DNA of 64,000 nucleotides, taken from positions 1-64,000 of the forward strand of contig JBBAAK010000003.1 of the NCBI GenBank assembly GCA_041658345.1. The letters are read 5' to 3'. A program made the translations under genes and the position numbers. This DNA comes from JBAZYV01 sp041658345 (GTDB lineage: Bacteria; Patescibacteriota; Gracilibacteria; UBA1369; 2-02-FULL-48-14). The number at the start of each line of letters is the position of its first letter. The first letter of the stretch is position 1. Under the pieces are notes generated by a model. That model had not been told where the DNA came from, searched no databases, and saw only the letters and a list, made by a program, of their open reading frames with translations. Below are positions 60,474 to 64,000 of this stretch, one piece after another.

Positions 60474-60989
60474 TTATACCACAAGCGTTTCTTCTTTGTG
60501 TTTTTTTATATTTATTTGGTGGCTCAACAAAAACAAATAGTCGGAAAGGCGGTTTAGATATTTTAAGATTGATGGGTCCGTGTTCTTTAAGGCGACTATG
60601 TATCTTTCTGCGCGCCTGCAAACGGTACGAGCAATGTGCGCATTAACTGCAAGTGTGTGCCCTGATGGTAAAATAAAGTTTTTGAGTGGTGGTAATTTTG
60701 CTTCCAATTCTTCCAGCTCTTCTTCCAGTTCAGCAAGCTCTTTTTGCATGTTTTCTTTTGAAGACGGGTTCGCGATTATTGCGCCGAGTTTAAAGAGGTC
60801 TTTTTGAATTTTGCAGATTATTTTTGTATTTGGAGTGGTGGCTAAAAGCCCAAGGTGTGCATTGAGTTCATCTACTGCGCCGAGCGCCTCAATTCTTTTG
60901 TCATTTTTTTTTACTCGCTCGCCATTAAAAAGGCTGGTTGTGCCGTTGTCTCCTGTTTTTGTTGCAATGCTAACTTTATTAGTTATCAT
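60474..60989 (-). CDS. cob(I)alamin adenosyltransferase (PduO type)
   Basis: Transfers adenosyl from ATP to cob(I)alamin, giving coenzyme B12. The ATP-binding opening TKTGDNGTTSLFNGERVKKN, the AVDELNAHLGLL helix and the late ARTVCRRAERYIVAL and LNRLSDYLFLLSHQ are diagnostic. 171 residues, typical. No B12-dependent enzyme or other cobalamin gene is in the window, so scavenging of imported cobalamin for an enzyme encoded elsewhere is inferred. Confidence 0.93.
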   Translation of the reverse strand: MITNKVSIATKTGDNGTTSLFNGERVKKNDKRIEALGAVDELNAHLGLLATTPNTKIICKIQKDLFKLGAIIANPSSKENMQKELAELEEELEELEAKLPPLKNFILPSGHTLAVNAHIARTVCRRAERYIVALKNTDPSILKYLNRLSDYLFLLSHQINIKKHKEETLVV

Positions 60990-61012
60990 GCCTTAATTTT
61001 ACTCAAACTACT

Positions 61013-61420
61013 CTAAAGTGACAATGCGTCGGCAATACATTCTCCATCACTGGCCATTAAATCCCACATCCCTCTAGCTGCACCTAATGTCATTTCAACT
61101 GGCTCATGAGCGATTACCCATCTTGTTTCTGGGAATGGGCTCTCTCCACTGAACCATACTTTAGGGCTTGAACCATTTCTTACTCCTGTAGCAATGTCAC
61201 GTGTTACACCTCTATCTCTATATGCATCTTGCAATATTTCTACATGGTCTGTATTACAAGCAGCATCTATTCTTTCTCTCACAATAATTGTTAATTCTCT
61301 AACAGCTGCTACACCGAGCCCTACTAGCATTGCCATCGCGATTGGACCTGCAACTGGGTGATTGACCATTTGACCATCAATACGTTCTATAGTGCCGGGA
61401 TCGTTATTTGATTTATGCAT
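61013..61420 (-). CDS. orphan protein with one hydrophobic segment
   Basis: 135 residues. A hydrophobic stretch (GPIAMAMLVGLGVAAVREL) near the N-terminus, then a charged domain. No family recognised. ATG 61420 follows a consensus promoter. It belongs with the orphan genes at 14853, 35354 and 35988: short, own strong promoter, no homologues I know. Confidence 0.5.
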   Translation of the reverse strand: MHKSNNDPGTIERIDGQMVNHPVAGPIAMAMLVGLGVAAVRELTIIVRERIDAACNTDHVEILQDAYRDRGVTRDIATGVRNGSSPKVWFSGESPFPETRWVIAHEPVEMTLGAARGMWDLMASDGECIADALSL

Positions 61421-61453
61421 GATCACAAGTAATAAAGGCTAATTTGCCCGCCT

Positions 61454-61482
61454 ATTTTATGACATATAGTAGCTTTTGTCAA
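61454..61482 (-). promoter_or_regulatory. promoter of orphan gene 61013
   Basis: Minus strand TTGACA (61482-61477), 17 bases, TAAAAT (61459-61454). The remaining part of this ~150-base intergenic region shows no ORF. Confidence 0.55.
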
Positions 61483-61569
61483 GTGGTGTTTTTTCTGTGG
61501 GCTGGCTATGTGCCGATGCTTACGCCTGAGTGTGATGTATTTGTGCAAATTTTGACGCAGGCTCCAACT

Positions 61570-62538
61570 CTAAAAATAATCAAACTCGAATTTTTGCTCT
61601 GTGCCTGTAAAAATATCCTTAACAATCACCGTGTCCTTTGTTAGCATCGTGCCTGTTGTGCCTATGGTTTTGCCTGCTTGGTCAAAAAATACCTCGTCGT
61701 AGCCGTAGAGGTAGCGATCTTCCTCTGTTTTGCCCGCGTACCATTCTTTTGGATGCGCAAAATACATAGTGGTGTGGAGAGTGCGAGTTGATATGTCTGC
61801 GGATGAGGTGCTTGTGCCTAAAGGGACGGCTTGCGATGCACCGCTACACGCAAAAACATGCGTAGTGTTGTCAAAAGTTTTGATTCCTGTGTCCAGTGCA
61901 GGATTGGTATTCCTTTGTATAAGCATTTTTTGATTTTGTGCGTCAAGAAGCCGGAGCATTACCTCGATTGTTTTAGGGCTATCCACTTCAATAGTGCCTG
62001 TGCCTTCACCAAGAAAGCTTGTCAGGTCGCCAGTGCGAATTATGTCGATGGATCGTAGGTCGTGAATTTTTGCAACGTCGCCAGGCAAATAGTGTGAAAA
62101 ATCCACGCTAAAAACAAATAAAGTAGATGTGTTGTTGACTAGCGTTTTTACAAAATCTGTAATTTCCGCCTCTGTTGCATTGGTTTTTATCATATAGCCT
62201 TCCACATTTGCTTCGGGCCAAAAATCTTTAACAAAATCTCTGTGAACCGTGAAACCGTGCTCTTCTTCTGTTGCCGGGCTTATGTGGCTTTTGCCAGCAT
62301 AAAAATGGTCGGGGCTCACAATTACAACATTCTCCCAATCGTTCACGGCAAGAGATTCGTACATGTCTTTTATAATCGATTCAACCAAGAGGTGGTGTGG
62401 CATGAGCACAATCTGATCGCCTGTTGATGGTGCAATTGCACACTCTGGAAAAGCCAGCTCGTTTTTGGAAACGAGCTGGCATCCAATTAATCCAAAAATG
62501 CTAAGCCCAATAAGGCTTAATACAAAGTTCCGCCCCAT
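61570..62538 (-). CDS. Memo-like (AmmeMemoRadiSam system protein B family) lipoprotein
   Basis: The signal peptide ends in the lipobox LIGC (Cys at residue 20), so it is predicted to be lipid-anchored outside the cytoplasm. The mature part follows the Memo fold, related to Fe-dependent dioxygenases: LMPHHLLVESIIKDM, WENVVIVSPDHFYAGKSHIS and LFVFSVDFSHYLPGDVAKIHD supply the His/Asp-rich pocket. Members of this family are usually cytoplasmic and sit next to AMMECR1 and radical-SAM genes; neither is seen here. Its start overlaps the upstream gene by 22 bases, so the two are coupled. The activity is not known. Confidence 0.8.
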   Translation of the reverse strand: MGRNFVLSLIGLSIFGLIGCQLVSKNELAFPECAIAPSTGDQIVLMPHHLLVESIIKDMYESLAVNDWENVVIVSPDHFYAGKSHISPATEEEHGFTVHRDFVKDFWPEANVEGYMIKTNATEAEITDFVKTLVNNTSTLFVFSVDFSHYLPGDVAKIHDLRSIDIIRTGDLTSFLGEGTGTIEVDSPKTIEVMLRLLDAQNQKMLIQRNTNPALDTGIKTFDNTTHVFACSGASQAVPLGTSTSSADISTRTLHTTMYFAHPKEWYAGKTEEDRYLYGYDEVFFDQAGKTIGTTGTMLTKDTVIVKDIFTGTEQKFEFDYF

Positions 62539-64000
62539 TCTATAGCTGTAAATCCATTACGAATCACCGGCGTGTAGGCTGGCACATCTGCACCTTGTTG
62601 ATTGACGCCTTTGTAGTACATAAATACTCGCAAAACCGTATCCGGTTTTGGCAAAATTGTAAGAGGCGCAATGGTTTCAAAAACCTTTTGATCTATAAAA
62701 TTAAATTGCACGTATGGCGCATTGACTGCCACAAGTTTTGGCAACCAAAATTCCATAAAATCGCTCGTTTCTTTTTGGTTTAAGCCAATGTTTTGCAAGA
62801 TTGTTGGCAAGGTAGATTCAATTTGATCTTTTTCCAGAGTAAATCCTTCATCAAGCATAATGGTTTTGTCTGACTGTCCTTCCCAAAACAGGTAAGGGTA
62901 GGTGAGGCTATCCACAAGGTTCTTAATAAGCCCGTTTGGATTTGCAAGTACTGTCCATCCGTCTTGTTGGTAAGTTGGTTCCGTTTTTGTAAATTCATCA
63001 ATGCCAACCTGCACATTTACAACCGTTGATTCCGTAGGGTAAAGATAAATTACCGGCTTGCCACATTCTGCAACCGGACCATATTCATTATTGAATGTTA
63101 ACACGTACACGCCATTGTCCATTTTTAGGAAAAATATGTTTCCGCTATCGGCAAAATCTTCGAGGCTCATTGGCTCGCTTGGAGTTTCCGCATAATTTAG
63201 ACGAGTTACGTAAGAGTCATAATTGGAATAAAGTGCGCTTAACATGGAGCCGTCTCGAGACCCATTCCAATCCTCCGGCTTGTCTTCAACGGCGCTTAAC
63301 ATGTACGCATCTTCACCTTCAAACGTACCTATTTTTGTGATTAGTTTTGCTTCTTTGCTGGTAGGTGATGATGCGCCCATCATTGTGTAGCCACCGCAAC
63401 CTCCTCCAAAAATCGTATATTCGGCTTCAATATCCGCATTATTCAATCTTACAAGTGTGTGTAATGAGCTCGTTTGCGTGCCAAGTACCGTATCTGCAAA
63501 TGGAGCAGGAACAATTATATATTCGCTTAAAATGCCGTCCTTTGATTCTGCGTAAATCTGAGTGTTTGGCGTTTCATACTTGGCGCTTGCATATACGCGC
63601 TCATAGTAATGTGCAAAGCTTGTGTTCTTGATGTCCAAAAGTTCTTGATACGATGAGGTGTCTCCAATTTCCATCATAGTTCCGCCAAATTCCTCTTCAA
63701 GTACAACTTTTGTGGAATCATAAATTTCTAGTTCTTGTGGAACGTCTAGGCTTGGGATTGAAATCTCTGAACTCGCATCTGCATGAATCGTTGTGTTGTC
63801 CACGGTTAGGGTGTTGGAATACTTTGAAAGTAATGTCCATTTGTTTGATCCTTCCTCTACCGCATAACGAATATAGCTTGCAGGGCATGGGCCGTCACAA
63901 GCTATTTTTGCGAGCACTAAAGTTTGCCCGTCAAATTCTCCATTTTTGATTATTCCAACTTTCCAAAGATGGCTCTCTGTTATTTCCCACTCCTCCAAAA
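62517..64000 (-). CDS. large extracellular-type protein (partial, N-terminus outside window)
   Basis: Open to the right edge, so the true start lies beyond the window. 493 residues are visible. The N-terminal visible half is beta-rich and carries a GGGCGGYTMMGASS loop; the C-terminal ~190 residues begin CGKPVIYLYPTESTVVNVQV and include GWTVLANPNGLI and YPYLFWEGQSDKTI, a domain I have seen described only as uncharacterised in CPR and environmental proteins. No enzyme motif is apparent. It overlaps the Memo-like lipoprotein gene (22 bases), and both are probably exported and may act together. Confidence 0.6.
   Translation of the reverse strand, partial: LEEWEITESHLWKVGIIKNGEFDGQTLVLAKIACDGPCPASYIRYAVEEGSNKWTLLSKYSNTLTVDNTTIHADASSEISIPSLDVPQELEIYDSTKVVLEEEFGGTMMEIGDTSSYQELLDIKNTSFAHYYERVYASAKYETPNTQIYAESKDGILSEYIIVPAPFADTVLGTQTSSLHTLVRLNNADIEAEYTIFGGGCGGYTMMGASSPTSKEAKLITKIGTFEGEDAYMLSAVEDKPEDWNGSRDGSMLSALYSNYDSYVTRLNYAETPSEPMSLEDFADSGNIFFLKMDNGVYVLTFNNEYGPVAECGKPVIYLYPTESTVVNVQVGIDEFTKTEPTYQQDGWTVLANPNGLIKNLVDSLTYPYLFWEGQSDKTIMLDEGFTLEKDQIESTLPTILQNIGLNQKETSDFMEFWLPKLVAVNAPYVQFNFIDQKVFETIAPLTILPKPDTVLRVFMYYKGVNQQGADVPAYTPVIRNGFTAIEWGGTLY

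Noticed and set aside
1..64000. Recoding of UGA (Gracilibacteria-type code)
   Set aside because: Several genes end naturally at TGA with full-length products (comM, purQ, ispDF, vapC), and no conserved gene is interrupted by in-frame TGA.
1..64000. CRISPR array or prophage
   Set aside because: No regularly spaced direct repeats, Cas, integrase, capsid or terminase motifs were seen.

Overview
The window is a gene-dense bacterial chromosome segment of low-to-moderate GC. Gaps are short (none exceeds about 300 bases), many neighbouring genes overlap by 1-4 bases, and TGA works as an ordinary stop (comM, purQ, ispDF, vapC). That excludes the UGA=Gly code of Gracilibacteria/Absconditabacteria. 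DUF4012 proteins, the long-form GMP synthase, many orphan small membrane or secreted proteins and the almost complete absence of Shine-Dalgarno sequences suggest a Patescibacteria/CPR genome. Complete purine, pyrimidine and MEP-isoprenoid genes are richer than most CPR and would fit a Peregrinibacteria-like lineage. This placement is inference; no rRNA or tRNA gene was found to settle it.

Layout. 1-9 kb: end of an HNH endonuclease, then (minus) lysS-DUF4012-guaA, an orphan coiled-coil protein and dnaB. 9-16.5 kb is an accessory-looking stretch: YraN nuclease, a Fic-HAD pair, comM, a 47-codon ORF, an AAA/DUF4143 ATPase, an orphan gene and a divergent TrmB-type regulator. 16.6-25.6 kb: a purine operon (lipoprotein, purS-purS-purL fusion, purQ, purM) and carB. 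25.6-27.5 kb: a VapBC-type toxin-antitoxin pair with a membrane protein, and folE. 28-34 kb: recR-rel and, on the other strand, dxr-ispDF-ispE. 34-37 kb: a second Fic protein and three orphan genes. 37.2-44.5 kb: a six-gene complex-I/group-4-hydrogenase-like membrane complex. 44.5-50 kb: ispG and a polysaccharide cluster (gtrA, galE, GT2, GT-C-like). 50-51.5 kb: infC-rpmI-rplT with a terminator. 51.6-64 kb: a DUF4256 protein, murF-like/holB/TPR, rny-ytxH-vanW, a NifS/IscS-type cysteine desulfurase, hpf, a cobalamin adenosyltransferase, and a Memo-type lipoprotein with a large partial protein.

Most striking observations. (1) The hydrogenase-like complex has lost both N-terminal [NiFe] cysteines (now Ser), has no C-terminal CxxC, and has three of the four cysteines of its proximal [4Fe-4S] cluster replaced by Asp. 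It looks like a proton- or sodium-pumping machine without its usual redox cofactors. (2) A roughly 50-bp double-palindrome repeat is inserted in the same reading frame in two unrelated genes (the HNH gene and dxr), adding a shared KPxIExKSVPG peptide, much like Rickettsia palindromic elements. (3) infC has no AUG at its proper start and appears to begin at AUC or AUA. (4) Translation starts in general lack Shine-Dalgarno motifs, and several genes have promoters so close that the mRNA is nearly leaderless. Functions are read from motifs by eye; no database search was run.
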